This document shows positions 34,500 through 47,429 of a stretch of 64,000 nucleotides of DNA, piece by piece (positions within the stretch are counted from its first letter, which is position 1; the number at the start of each line of letters is the position of its first letter). Below the pieces are notes generated by a model, which saw nothing but the letters and a program-made list of their open reading frames with translations, ran no database searches and was not told the origin of the DNA. The position numbers and the translations under genes are program-made. Source of the stretch: Antitrichia curtipendula (lineage: Eukaryota; Streptophyta; Bryopsida; Hypnales; Leucodontaceae); contig OX579636.1 of assembly GCA_951230915.1 (NCBI GenBank), positions 42,535,912-42,599,911 of the forward strand. Direction: 5' to 3'.

Positions 34500-37241
34500 G
34501 TCGTAGACATTTCAAGTTTATTTTATAAAATTTAGAAATCATTGTAAACTTTGAATTAAAAGTGATAAAAAAATCACTTTGATTCAAATTAAAAAATTAA
34601 ACTTTGAAATTGGGGTAGAAACTAGATTTTATATAAGCTTCATATTATTAGTTGTCTCAAATTTAAGAAAAAATAATTTTATGTCTTAAATTCAAATCAA
34701 GAAAAAAGAGAAAAAATTGCCAAAATACACTACTAATACAGTGATCTATAGACTTGCTATTTTTTAATGTAGGAAAGTCAAAATATCACAAGGAGGGAGT
34801 ATCCAACACCATTAGTTCAACATGGATTCAAATAACTTCTTCCAAAAAATTGGATGAATTTTTTTTCAAGTCTTTAGGCTTCTTCAAAATTATCAAAGGG
34901 ACAATAAAAAGTCTTGTCAGGCAGTTTGGGGGCACTTAACCCTAAAAAAACGGGCTTAAGGTCATTGACTTGAATATCAAAATCCTTAAACTTTGTATGT
35001 TTTCATTTTTTGATGATTTATATTTAAAATTTTAAAATTTTATTAAATTTTATTAAATTTTATTAAATTTTCAAAGCTGAAAACACATGTCTTTTGTAAG
35101 TAAAGAACATTCAAATCTTTCGGTTAGAATTTGAAATAGTTGTGACTTTTTTAACAAAAAAATAAAATACACTTATCTCAAATACAAAATATGCTCAAAA
35201 AATTTGAAAATTTCTATTGGGATATAATTAATAGTATAAAATATCACGACGTAGAAATATTTAATGTATATATTTAACCCATAAATGATGTTGCAGCCGA
35301 TTTTGGGCCAATGAATGACAAAGAATCCTTCTATGTGGGACAAAAGTACAACTATTCATCTTCCAAATCTTGTATGAAAAGCAAAAGGTCTTTTATAGCA
35401 GTTTGACTTCTAATGAGTATTTTTGGATATTTTTAAACCAATGATTAGCACAATACCAAAATGAATGGTTTCTATGGTTACTAGTCTATCGTTTGAGGGT
35501 TAAATAGCAAATGACCATGGTTATAGGTCCAAACCCCAAGTTCAAATTGCATTAAATGATTAAATTTAGGAATTATTTTTAAATTTTCAAGTTGGAGTAG
35601 AAACTACATAATTCATTCAATTTATTAGTTGTGTTTAAATTCTAAAAAGATCAATTTATGATGCAAATTCACATCAAGAGCAATTAATTTGAAATTTCCA
35701 AAGTTCACTATATGGATCAAGCATCTTTACACTTTTAAAAATCAAAATATACCAAACTAAGGGAATATTTAGTTTCATTCACTAAAAATGCATTTGAGCA
35801 ACTTTCTAAATATTGGACAAAAACTCTCTTTTTTCATCCTAATCGCTTTTTTGAAATCCTTCAAAGGACGTTGAACTTATACATTTTAAGATTAATGCTA
35901 AGGATTTCAAACCCAATTTACATAAGTCTTAAAATATAACTTCCTATAGTTTTTTGAAGTTTTGCATATTATCCCAAAACATCAATGAAGAAAAAGAGAG
36001 TATGATGAATGACTTTAAGAAGAACTAGAGTGTATCTTTACATCCAAGAATATAACAATTTTTGATAATTGTCTCGGTGATAGACTTTGTCCTTCCTTGG
36101 TTAAGGAAAAAATATGATAGATTTGATTTTTATAAATTATCTAAAATTTCAAATATGAAAAAATCTTAATAGCTATTTGTCAAATCTATTCAAAAGTACA
36201 TACTCTTATATTCCAAAATATAATATTTATTTTTGGTATTAAAATAAGATATAGAATGATAATCTAAAATTTTGAAGTAATTAACCTCTTGATTAACAAG
36301 GTATGATATGAATGCATACTTTTAATCGAGCAAGTTCAATGTACTAAATTTTTTTATGTATAGTAAATGCTTTAATAAAAAAAAAATTTAATCCTTAGTT
36401 GATTTTTCTCCTCCTTAAAGTATAGTACATATCTACAAGAATCCATTTATTTGATATTTTAGACTAGGTGCATTCCTTGTATATTTTGCAGAATTCAACA
36501 CCAACTTCTAAAAAGTTTCTAATTGGATGAAACTTTATTTGAAGGTAATGAACACTATTCAATAGTAGCATTATGTAATAAGAGTTCAAAGAATGTTTTA
36601 GCATCATTAACCTTATGGGATCTCAAAGGCGTTTTTTGAGTATAAATGTATATGTTATGTGTTTAGGTTGAATTTTTAAATTAAAATACTAATAAATATT
36701 TAAATATTATAATGAAATAATGATCAAGCTATTGAAAGGATAATGTATAAATAAAAAATGCCCTTAACTTCTATTCAAGGATCAATTCAATAAAAAACAG
36801 TTTTTTCTTTAGTTGCAATTTAGAACAAAACTTCTTAGTTGTTGAAATTAAAGAATCCTAAACACGTTTACAAGTTACTTGAATCTTTAATCTAATAAAA
36901 TGATTTTAAAAATATATTTTAATAATATCTTAAAATAAATTATTTAAAAATGTACTTGATATACTATTGAATTTTATTATTTATATTCCATCAAAATATT
37001 ATATTTTATTACTTAAATTATTGAATCCATACTCATCTTGAAAGTTTTATAAAGATTGTTCTATGTATAGAAAAAAAATTATTAAGCTATTAAAAATATA
37101 ATTATTTAAATCGGACATTTTGGAATAGAAATTATACTTTATAGAAAAATTGATTAAAATGTTTACAATATACACTTGTAATAAATTAATTATAAGGACC
37201 AAGTTTTGATGAATTTTGAATGAATCATTAATATACAACAT
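34500..37241. other. AT-rich non-coding DNA
   Basis: Very AT-rich with no conserved frame. Poly-A/T tracts and short repeats such as TATTAAATTT (35038-35070) are the only structure seen. Confidence 0.4.
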
Positions 37242-39068
37242 ATGGCACCAAAAAAAGAAGACAAAAAAGAAGATAAGAAAGACAAAAAGAGAGATAGTAA
37301 ACGAGGTAGTGAAAGCAAAGGTAATGAAAATGATTGCTCTAGTGTGCTAAAAAATACAATGAAATTATTATTTTGAAATTATTTTCAATAATATTTTTTG
37401 AAATTTGTGCACCAAAAACTATTTTGTTATACAACATTCTTGAATATATGAAAACACTATGTAACAAATTTTTGAATATTATTTTTTGTTTTGTCTATAA
37501 AAAAAATTAAAATTTGTTATATTTCAATGAAGACTTTCTTATTGATTGTACATGTACATTATTGGACATGATGAAACTAAATAGAGGTGATTCTAAAATA
37601 ATTTTATTTATATGTAAATTAAGATAGTGATAATTTTATTAAATTAATTGATATTATCTAATTATTATATATATATATATATATAAGTATACTATACATT
37701 TATATTTTTAAAATCATAAAAATACAATTACTTAGAAATAAAATTTTGAATACAATTTTGAACATCAAAACTATTCAATACTTAAAATTGTATTGATGAA
37801 ATTCTTATAAAACGTTTAATTTATAATAAAATTTACTTATTATGCATATTTATTCTTTGAGGTCAATTCAATTTTACTCAAATCAATAAAATTTTGAATA
37901 GAATTTGAACATCAAATGATAACATCGAAACTATTCAATAAAATAAATAAATGAGGATATAAAATTGAATTGACCTCAAAAAATAAATATGCATAATACA
38001 TAAATTTTATTCTAAACTAAATATTTTATAATAATTTCATCAATACAAATTTAAGTATATGAAAAATCTTAAAAATTGACATTATATAAAAGAGTCATCT
38101 TGGTTAGTTGCATTGATGATGGAATGATTAAATATGATTGTTTGAAAGAATCACCATATAGTATTCAAATGCATTTGATTCACATACATTGCTATTTGTA
38201 ATAGGTCATCATTGTAACAACATTCTATCGTTAATAGATATTCATGATAGATATTTTATTTTAATATTAATATGATTATTTTAAAATTTTAATTAATGAT
38301 GTATTTGGATATTAGATATTAAAATTTTAAAATCATTTGAAATTATTTAATGATATATAATAAGAATATAAAATTATATATATAATTCCAATTTATTTTT
38401 TAGTATTGGTTACTAAATAGGGGAAAGAAACAAAAGAAGAACCTCTACCCCCTCTAGATGTCAAGGATATGCATATTCAAGATTATTTGGTATAAATTCA
38501 TACAATTTTAAAACATTATATTAGTATTTATTGCATTAATACATAAATAATTCTTTTATATTTTATAAATTAAATTTTATTAACATATTTTTCAGGAAGA
38601 ATCTTTGGTACCTCTTCTAGAAAAAGGTTACCAAATGATTGTTGAACAAAGGTAGTATGCTACAAACTTTACATTTAAAAATATAACACAATGATCTTAC
38701 ATCATTCACTGTTTATAAATTAATAAAGCATTTAGTGTCTAAAAATGATTTCTTATTAATCAATATTATAAAAACTTCAACCAATACTTTCCAATTTATA
38801 TATATATATATTCAATGCTTCATTTAGTCTATATAATTAATTTATTCTAAATAAATGAATATTATACAGGAAAGATGATCCATTAGAAGAGTTGGCAAAT
38901 TTCTTATTACTCAACGATCCCCAAAGTCCTAGAAATATCAAAAGATTTGCTGAAGAAGCAACAACAAAAGAATTAGCTGATGTTGAAGCTATTGCACTAG
39001 AAGAAGTTGAAAGGAAATCGATGAGAAAAAAAATAAGTTTAAAAGAAGCAAAAACAAAGAAAAAATAG
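37242..39068 (+). CDS. DPY-30-motif protein, likely axonemal, multi-exon
   Basis: A spliced gene hidden in very AT-rich DNA. Exon 1 (37242 to about 37320) starts MAPKKEDKKEDKKDKK, a Lys-rich start common in axonemal proteins, and ends at a GT. Exon 2 (about 38421-38489) codes KEEPLPPLDVKDMHIQDYL. Exon 3 (38596-38651) codes EESLVPLLEKGYQMIVEQ. Exon 4 (38870-39068) codes KDDPLEELANFLLLNDP and a Lys-rich end before a TAG. All internal boundaries are AG/GT, and the exon 3-4 phase joins cleanly (AG+G). Together exons 2-4 match the DPY-30 motif (an L-x-P-L-L helix followed by DP-x-x-LA-x-x-LL-x-x-NP), which docks onto amphipathic helices in radial spokes and in histone methylase complexes. Short length and the Lys-rich start favour a flagellar protein. 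The exon 1-2 junction is uncertain, and a further exon may lie in the 1.1-kb gap. Confidence 0.7.
37780..38055. mobile_element. Inverted-repeat element inside the DPY-30 intron
   Basis: Arms of about 90 bases (37784-37875 and 37963-38055) are reverse complements with few mismatches, for example TTTGAGGTCAATTCAATTTT at 37856 against AAAATTGAATTGACCTCAAA at 37962. It looks like an intronic MITE. A short (AT)n run lies just upstream at 37665-37685. Confidence 0.75.
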
Positions 39069-39530
39069 TATACTTCTAAACAAATAAGTATAAAAAGAAT
39101 CCATTTATCACAAAAATTAACCACAAAAATGACACATCATGCAAAATGGACAAAGTAATTCATATCCATTTTGTTATATATTTTAGTTTGCCAAAGTCAC
39201 AGCCACAGTAGGCTTAACACTCTATATATCAAGTAAATATACTTTCTTTTTAAATTGTTGCAAAATTCAAGAAAATAGTTAATAATTTTTTTTGTTGTCA
39301 TTTTCAATTTATCTTTTAAAACTTGGCATTCACTCAATTAGTTTAGTAAACTTAGAATTGCATTAATCTATTATATCAATGTGTATCAATGAAAACATCA
39401 AAATGCAACAAATTTGTTAATCCTTTGATATCATATAAAGAATGGAGTAAAGTGATTAACCATGTACTAAAATTTATAGAAATCAATCGATCAAAGCGTA
39501 CACTAATTACAAAATGTAATTATTGAATTA
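39069..39530. other. AT-rich spacer
   Basis: The 3' flank of the DPY-30 gene. Nothing recognised. Confidence 0.4.
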
Positions 39531-39533
39531 TAG

Positions 39534-40499
39534 GAATTGACGAAATTGAGTACAATTTTGAAAAAAATTCATTCAAACAACCATACTATAAGCATCAATG
39601 GACAAAGTCCAAAAGGTAGATACACAAAAGTTGTAGTATGCAACATACTACACGTCACCATGAAGAAAAAAATTAGTTTTTATTTGAAAGAAAATCAATT
39701 TCAAAGTTAGCCATGTCAAAAACTTAATTTTGTTCAATGTGATTTAGAATTACTTTATCTTCTGCCAATTTTTTCTTAAAACTCCAAAATAACTTTTTGT
39801 GCTTTGGCATGTTAAAATTTTTATAAAGGTTAGTGTTTTTTTTTGCAATTTTCAATTTTTTTACAATATTGACAATGATGATTTTTGAATTTTTTTTTGT
39901 TGGATCAATTATATGCATCATGATTTCTAGTCTTTTGACAAAAAGATTGAAATTTAAAATGCATTATAGAGCTGTGAAGTATATTTGAATGCATTGTCCA
40001 ATTCAACAAATGTTTCAAATGCAAGGACATGAAAGATGTAACAATGCTCCAAATTGCATTCTGTACTTTCTCTACAATGGCTAATGCCATTCCATGCTCT
40101 CAATTTCCAAAAAGTTCAAGAATTGTGAGCACCAACATTATTTGCATGTTTATCAAACTGTTGTTATTTTAAATTCTATAAATGTTAATTTCCTTCAATT
40201 TTTGTGTACAATAATCCAAAACGATGTATACCAACATGCCTAGGCACAAAAAGTTTTTTGGGAATTCTAAGAAAAAATTGAAAAAAGATAAAGTAACTCC
40301 AAATCATGTTGAACAAAACTGAGTTTTTGATATGGCTAATTTTGAAACTGATTTTCTTTCAAATAAAAACTAATTTATTCTTCATGATAACATATAGTAT
40401 GTTGCACACTACAACTTTTGTATATCTACTTTTGGACTTTCTTCATTGATGCTTATGGTATGGTTCTTTGATTCAAAATTGTACTCAATTTCGTCAATC
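39534..40499. mobile_element. Large foldback element with arms of about 280 bases
   Basis: The left end ATTGACGAAATTGAGTACAA is mirrored by the right end TTGTACTCAATTTCGTCAAT. The arms (39534-39815 and about 40220-40499) pair over their full length with moderate divergence. The middle is unique and non-coding. Typical of long-TIR MITE or foldback elements. Confidence 0.8.
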
Positions 40500-42018
40500 A
40501 ATCACAATATTAGCTAAGATTTTAGAAGAATTAAATGTCTCAATTATGCTAGCTTTGACTTTTAGATCAATACTCATGACATTAAATGGCAATGGCAAAA
40601 TTCAACATTTGTATTCAATCTTTTTTTGTTCATTAGATAACCTTTTTAAAATTGTTACTCTACTTTTTATAATATAGAGATTGTATGTACAAATTGGCAT
40701 GTAATTCATTGAGGCTAGGGTATGAAATCTTCAATTGCTTAAAGTCATATCCATTCTGTTTCTTAAGGCATGTAGTGTTCACAGTAGTGTCCTTCATTCA
40801 AATTTTGAAAGATTGGATCTAGAGGATTTTTTTGTAGACGACAATAGTTATAATTTGTGAAGCAAAACTTGAGCTATAGAATAGTGATCCCATTTTGAGT
40901 GTTTGATAATCCATCAATGGTGCGTTATTTCTAAAAACTATTTTTATTTCTAAAAACTATTTCTAAAAAATCCAAATACCAAGAGAAAATAACTTTAAGA
41001 GAAGATGAACCCAAAAGTTTAGTATAGGATTCTTTCAAAACATTCCTATCAAAATAATTTAGAGATTGATTGACTTTGACCTTCAAATATTTGTTTTTTA
41101 ACTTAGAATCTCTATAAAAAAAATGAACAAAATTTAGATAGTATTGGAGTTATATTTCATATATTTCTCTCTAAATTTTGTCTACAATATTTTCATCAAA
41201 GATTCAAATCTCAAAAAAACAATTAGATGTGTGAATTAACATTATTATTATTATTATTATTATTTTTTCATCAATTCTTCTTAAAATGTTTGTTTACCAT
41301 GCATAAGTTAGATTAAAGTTTTAATAAGAATAAAACTTAGAGCTTTTGACTTGATTATGAGCTGTTCAAACTTTTGCATAATCTAATTCATCTATCTCAC
41401 ATAGGTTGTTGTACCTCATATTATACTGTTTATATAAGATATTTGTCTTCGTCTAAACAATTTAATATTGATTTGCACATGAAATTGTGTTTCAACCAAA
41501 TAAAGCAAAACAATGGTATAATTCCAAATTCTTCATAGACAAAAGAATTATCAATTTTCAAAAACTATTGCTTGCATATGATGGTTTTAATTGTAACAAA
41601 ATCAATCTTCAAAATTTACAATGGAAATATTCAACTTCGTATATAGAAGATCATAACCTCATTAGTATGTTCATTTTTCCAATAATATTACAAGAAATGC
41701 AAATATCATGGCAAGTATACAACATTTACAAAAATATTTTTTTAAATATTTTTTTGCATCTTTGTCCTTTCTTGAATATCTTATCAATATCCAAAGCGAC
41801 TATAATATCTCAATGGACACAACATATTATTATATTTTATATTAAGTATTTTAGACCTATGCTTGAAAAAAGGTGAATGCTTAGCTAGAATTGTAAGCTA
41901 GCTCAAACTTTAGACTGCAATAGTTCATTAGATGCTCATTATTCATACATTTGGGTTCCAAACAATGACATAGTTCTACATTTGGATAAAAACTTCTAAA
42001 TTGAATGTACGTTCTAAT
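40500..42018. other. AT-rich non-coding DNA with an ATT microsatellite
   Basis: An (ATT)n run lies at about 41240-41267. The frame at 41487-41876 has no recognisable motif and the base composition of the surrounding DNA; I do not call it a gene. Confidence 0.4.
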
Positions 42019-42988
42019 TTAATCTGTAAAGGACCAAGGCCTATTTTGGGCAGAAATTGTGAAAAATTGCCACTTTGTAGGACAATGGAAAAAAAATGAA
42101 AAAAAGAAGTTTTTTTTCAAAATTAAACCGTACAAATTTGTACGTGATTACTATCAGAAAGTGTAGAAAAAATTTCAAAAACTTTAATTGCACGGATTGA
42201 AAGATTATAATGTTTGAAAGTTAGAATTTTTTTTCCGACCTTGCTTGACAGGGCCAACAACCTTTAATTGCTCCTAGAGTGAAATTTTTACACTATACAT
42301 GGTTATTTTTTTGACATTTGCATCTTGTATTGAATAAGTCACATTTCTACCAAATTTCAGAAATAAAATAGAAGTTTTGCAAAAGATGTTAGAAGCTGGC
42401 CAAGAAATTTAGGGTAGCATAACTTTTGATCAAGGCATCCAATTGGAAAAAAATAATATTCCCACTGAGGGGGTACATGTTTACACTGTAAATATTAAAA
42501 TTTCATGAACATCTGAACAAAATTGAGTTTATAGGAACCTAAGGTGAGTGCACCCAAATTTAAAAAGAGTCATTTGTGGACACCTAGAATGAACCCTCAC
42601 CTAACTGCAAGTGGACCCAATGCTAATAGGTGAGTTTTCATAAATGTGTCACAATGATGGGACTGAGTTTTGTGTTGGCCCGTAAAACAACCTTGATACA
42701 AGCTTCGGATCTGTCACTTTTAGATGTTTCTATATCCACTTTGGTGGTAGTCTATTGTCCACAATAGGTGCATCTACATACTTGTTTTCACAAATTCATA
42801 TTATATTCATACAAGCTCAGAAAAATACTAAACTACTCATGTTGTTTTTCTGAATAAGCTCACATCATTTTATTCTGTACCTACCCCCTCAGGATTTGCA
42901 AATCTTGAATAAGTGTCTCATTTAGGTGCTTCTACTTTACCTAGATTTCAATTGTCCGTTCAACAAATAATTGTCCTTCAAGGATTAA
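42019..42988 (+). mobile_element. TTAA-flanked MITE-like element, copy 3
   Basis: It starts TTAATCTGTAAAGGACCAAG and ends TTGTCCTTCAAGGATTAA. The left 60 bases align with the left end of the element at 6345 (GGACCAAGGCC...TGGCAAAA pattern). More diverged than copies 1 and 2. Confidence 0.65.
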
Positions 42989-44290
42989 GGCTTAGAATAA
43001 GTGCATAATAATACTCAACTTTCTCTAATAATGCACTATATAATTGCACCCTCCTCTAAAGTGAGGTGTGCAAAAAAATAACCCTCTTCTACAAACATGT
43101 ACTATGCAAATCTACCACATTTTTCCAATCAATTCACACTGAATCTTTTAAGTTGAGGTACCTTGATTGCATTTTGTAGACCAAAGTCTTCATTTTCAAA
43201 AATTCATAACTAATTCTCAAAAATTGCAAATAAATATTAATCAAAGTGGGATTAAATGCAGTTCTTCTTTGTCCATAAAAGAAAAAATATTGAAATAAAA
43301 TGTTTCAAAAGCTCTAGACCCTCCAAAAGGGTGGTCATCCTTTAAAGCATCATCAATGGTTCATGCTACAAAGATCAACAGTAGCATTTTTAGTGTGAAG
43401 ACTAGAAAAACTTTTAGCAATTGAAAAAAGTCTTCACACAACATCAGGAACTTTGTTGAAAGCCATTACATCTGAGTCAAGTCTTTTTTTCAATTTTTAA
43501 TGAAGTGCCAAAGTGGCGATATAAAATGTTATAGTGGTGCTCCTGCAAAATTCAACATTCATCCACATATTAGATAGAAAATATCACACTAGCACATATC
43601 ACATGTCCATATTTCTGTTTCCATGCACAATTTGGCGATTTCATTCAAGATTTTATTTTCATTCGAAGTGTTGCCATTTCGTAGCCAAATTATTTTTTTT
43701 GGGTGCAATCTGGCACCAGAAAGCCAAAAAAGAAAGCCCTGATCTGAGCCCTATTGCACGCCACTTTTGCACCATGTGCTGAGGCGTTCAAGCATCTCTC
43801 TACCCCTCTTGTCAATTCCTTGTTAGAACAAATAGCTACGTTGTCCAAGCGTGGCGGTGCCACGGCGGCATGTCTAGTCTAGTCCAGTGTGGCACTTTCA
43901 GAAGCTCGTAAGTAGTCTCAACATAATGGGAGCTTCCAATCTTCACAAACCACACTAAATGCGTCGGCCCACAAGAGTTTTGTTTTCATGTGCAAGCAAA
44001 CATTCATCAAGTAGACAAACAAACAAACAAACAAAGGCTGGTAATCTGGCGTTATTAAGCTAACCAACGTTTCAGCTTGCAAGCTAATTGCTGCTAAAGC
44101 TAACTTATATGAACAGATCAAGAAGTAACGGTCGCACAACCAAGACACACATACAGACAGAAAAGATATAACAACTCCCAAGCTCAACTCCAGCGAGAGA
44201 GACTATGGAAACCACAGGACAACACCAGCGGATGAAAAGCGTGAAGGCTAATGGACAGAATCTTGTAAGAACAGTACTTATCCATTCACT
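42989..44290. other. AT-rich spacer, composition rising toward the gene island
   Basis: No supported gene. The open frames at 43534-43782 and 43918-44187 lack motifs. Confidence 0.4.
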
Positions 44291-44311
44291 AGACGGAAAT
44301 GAAAGGCTGAA

Positions 44312-44432
44312 AATTTGCCCTGCTCTCCTTGCTATGAAATTCCGTTTCACTTGTTTCAAAAAATATTTAAAAAACTGTAAATTTGCTCTGTCCTCCTTGC
44401 AATGGAATTCCGTTTCACTTGTTTCAAATAAA
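44312..44432. repeat. Two-copy tandem duplication, 68-bp period
   Basis: AAATTTGCCCTGCTCTCCTT at 44312 recurs with few changes at 44380, and both copies continue through CCGTTTCACTTGTTTCAAA. Probably a simple local duplication. Confidence 0.75.
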
Positions 44433-44884
44433 AACAAAAAACAAACCCCTGTAAATTTGATACAGCACGGGAGTACCACTGATGATGCTCTTTGAAGGAC
44501 GCTTTAAGGACCCTCCCCCAGTCCCACCTTGTATGAGCTATTATAGTCTATCTTCAAAATCTGACATGTTGTGTGCTTAAGTTATGCGATTGCATAACTT
44601 CCAAACTCCAAAGGCCAAGTTATTATTATCCACAAAATGTATGATGAGTGCACTTTAGAAGTCCGTTTGCCCTCTCGACGCAGCGCCATTAGAGGCAGTT
44701 CAGTGTACTTTTCTGCTTACATAGGACCTGGAGGAGTAAAGAGGTCGTCTGCGCACCACTGTAAACAGTAACAGTAACCTGCCTTGATGACCAATTCAGC
44801 ACAACCAATAATAACCGTATGGGATACCACTACAACCCACCGTATAAAATAGGGAAAAAAATACGAAACCGTACCTGATCGGCC

Positions 44885-45044
44885 AGAATGGGCAGCAGAC
44901 ACACAAGATTGCCTCAACGGGAGATGTGTCTCCTCTCATGAACCGAACGTGACCACCTCGGGCTTCACGTCAGACGAAGACGACCTCTTCGACGCGGGCG
45001 CACGTGAAGTGCTGGCCGTGGCCGCCCGCATCGGTCTTGCTTGA
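44885..45044 (+). pseudogene. Orphan coding-like exon, unknown protein C-terminus
   Basis: A GC-rich open segment reads ...DCLNGRCVSSHEPNVTT, then SGFTSDEDDLFDAGAREVLA, then VAARIGLA and a TGA at about 45042. Composition and amino-acid use look coding and differ from the AT-rich flank. No start is visible and an AG acceptor could lie at about 44885. It may be the last exon of a gene whose other exons were lost. I do not recognise the family. Confidence 0.3.
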
Positions 45045-45831
45045 GCTACGAGGATTCCCCCGGCAACCTGATGCAAACTAGCCCGTTGTAGACAGTGGTT
45101 GTCCGACCTTACTTACTTGAAGTACTTCGTGGACCTCTTTCAGACCAGCGCCAGTTGCAACATGAAGCAGAGCCGTCGCATTATTGGGGAGACTTTTTCA
45201 GAGGATCACAGGGGTTCGGAACTCTCTTTTTCAGTTGCGTTGTGATCTTGGGATTGAGACATTTAGTGCTTAATATCTGTATGCTTGGGTTACATTCCTC
45301 ATGGGTTGAGATACCTTGCACTTTGCCAGACATTAAAGCTAGCCTCGTGGTAGAGTAGTAAGGAAGGCGTTCGAGCTTCTGTGCTGAGGTATAGTATTCC
45401 CCTGTCACTGATCATTTTCGTTTTTCTGTCATTCTAGCTGGTTTTGAGAAAAAAAAAATCTTGTGAGGACGAGGGTGGTCATTTTGGCTTGCAATACGTT
45501 TGTAACACAGAGGTTGAGTCTCGAGTTAACAAACTTGATGCCAAGAAAATTGAAACGTGTTGCAAATGTAGTTACTAATTATGAGTAGGACCTATGGATT
45601 TGCTGTGACAGTAATGATTGGGAAAATTGAGGAGATTGGTAGCATGGTCTATATATGCGGGTGCTTTGAGCTTGTGAGTTTTGCTTCTGATTATCGAAAA
45701 TTCCCTCGTGGATATGAAAGCCAGTGGCCAATTTCGTGTTTTGGTTGTTAAATTTTGTGATGGGCTTGCTGTGTTGTTCCAGTTGTGAGCCGATCGTTTG
45801 TCAGTAACTCTGGAACGGGCAACAGGAAGAA

Positions 45832-47429
45832 ATGCTGCCATGTAATGAGAACTCGAAGTTGAGTCGAATCGGACCGGACCAGTCAAGAAGATGGTCAGAT
45901 TCTTGTTTTTTTCCGACCGGCCCCTGTGCGAGAACTGCATGCACGATTTGCGTCTGCTTGATTCTACTTTCATGCACTTGGGTTGCGTCTGCCGCAGCCA
46001 ACTATCCCGATGGTACTAAATTCTCTTGCTCTCCTCACTTTACATTCTCCCCAAACCGCCTGTGGAAGCACTGCAGTGGCATTTGCTAAATTTAGGTGCC
46101 TTTCAAGTAGGGCTTTCAAATGCCTGTCAAATGTGAATTAGGTCATGTGGGACCTAAGTTACGTAATTCACTGACGGAAGTCCTTCGCCGGCTGTGGTGG
46201 GTACTAGGACGTTGTTGATACTGTAGATACTCTACAAGTGGTCACACTTCCGAGCGTACTCTGGACTGCCTGTGCTGAGGAAATTGGTTGTGCTCTCTAT
46301 TTTGACAGAGCCCCTCACTCTAGGCATCAACTATGGAAGGGTTGCAGACAACCTGCCTACAGCGAAAGCGACAGTGAAGCTAATCAAGAACATGGGAATT
46401 GGAAGGGTAAGGATTTTTGACCATGATGGGCCAACAATCGAGGCATTTGCGGGTTCAGGGCTTGACTTTATCGTTGGAATGGGAAGTGACGAAATCCCGC
46501 CGCTTGTGGATGCCAGTGCTGCAGACGCGTGGGTCGCTGCCAACATTGTGCCCTACTACCCGGCCACCAACATCGTCTACATCCTGGTCGGGAACGAACT
46601 CTTCGCAGATTCAACGCTGTCCGCTACCTGGCTGCAGCTCGTCCCTGCCATCCAAAACCTCCACACAAGCCTCCAGAGCCGCAACTTGTCAGCGATCCGT
46701 GTCTCCACAGCTGCTGAGTACGGCATTTTATCGCTCTCGTATCCTCCATCCAAGGGAGTGTTCCGCACGGACATTGCAACCCAAGTGATGACGCCGCTGT
46801 TAGAGTATTTGGACTCCACAAACTCATATCTCTTCATCAATGTGTACCCCTACTTCGGGTGGTCTTCAAACTCCCAGTACATCCCCTTGGATTATGCTTT
46901 ATTCACCCGGACGACCTCGTTCTTTAACGACTCCCAGTATGAATACTATAACCTTCTAGATGCCCAGTTGGATGCCATGTCGGCCGCTATGGCAGCGGTA
47001 GGCTATGGTACTGTGCGGATTGCCGTTAGTGAAACTGGCTGGCCGACAATGGGCGACTCGAACGAGCTTGGAGCCAACATCAGCAATGCGCAGATATACA
47101 ACCAGAATCTTGTGAACCATATCCTGAACACTCCGACGCAGGGTACTCCCATGAGGCAGGGGATCTTCATTCCCACCTTCATATTTGCGCTCTACAATGA
47201 AGACCTCAAGCCTGGAGGTACAACTGAGCGGAACTGGGGACTTTACTATCCCAGTGGAAGCCCTGTGTATCCCATAGACATCACATCCGTAAGCACCCCA
47301 ACCCCTGGTGGATCACCCAGCGGTGGAGGCGGCGGGGGTGAAGAACCTGAGAATACATGCCACGGTAAACCAAGTATTCTCCCGATGTATGCGTCGTTCT
47401 TAGGAGCCCTATTTAATCTTAGGATTTAG
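45832..47429 (+). CDS. Glucan endo-1,3-beta-glucosidase (GH17), probably GPI-anchored
   Basis: Secreted enzyme that hydrolyses beta-1,3-glucan (callose) in the wall and around plasmodesmata. Two exons: exon 1 (45832-46012) codes about 30 polar residues and a hydrophobic signal segment ending CTWVASAAA. An intron with GT at 46013 and TTTTGACAG at 46308 follows. Exon 2 (46309-47429) starts in phase at LTLGINYGRVADNLP. The GH17 barrel is complete: acid/base Glu in VGNEL (codon 46596), nucleophile Glu in VSETGWPT (codon 47031), FINVYPYF and NWGLYYP. After the barrel come a Pro/Gly-rich linker and a short hydrophobic C-terminus fitting a GPI signal. About 433 residues, no X8 domain. No frameshift or stop. 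The first Met gives a long n-region, so the start is less sure than the rest. Confidence 0.85.

Noticed and set aside
41487..41876. 129-codon frame as a gene
   Set aside because: No motif, AT-rich composition equal to its surroundings, and no splice or promoter context.
33205..42018. Very AT-rich DNA as inserted organelle genome
   Set aside because: No organelle genes, tRNAs or rRNAs are recognisable, and nuclear-type introns (DPY-30 gene) and MITEs lie inside it.
46331..46840. - strand frames opposite the GH17 gene
   Set aside because: The + strand frame carries complete GH17 motifs and both catalytic Glu residues; the opposite frames are by-products of its composition.
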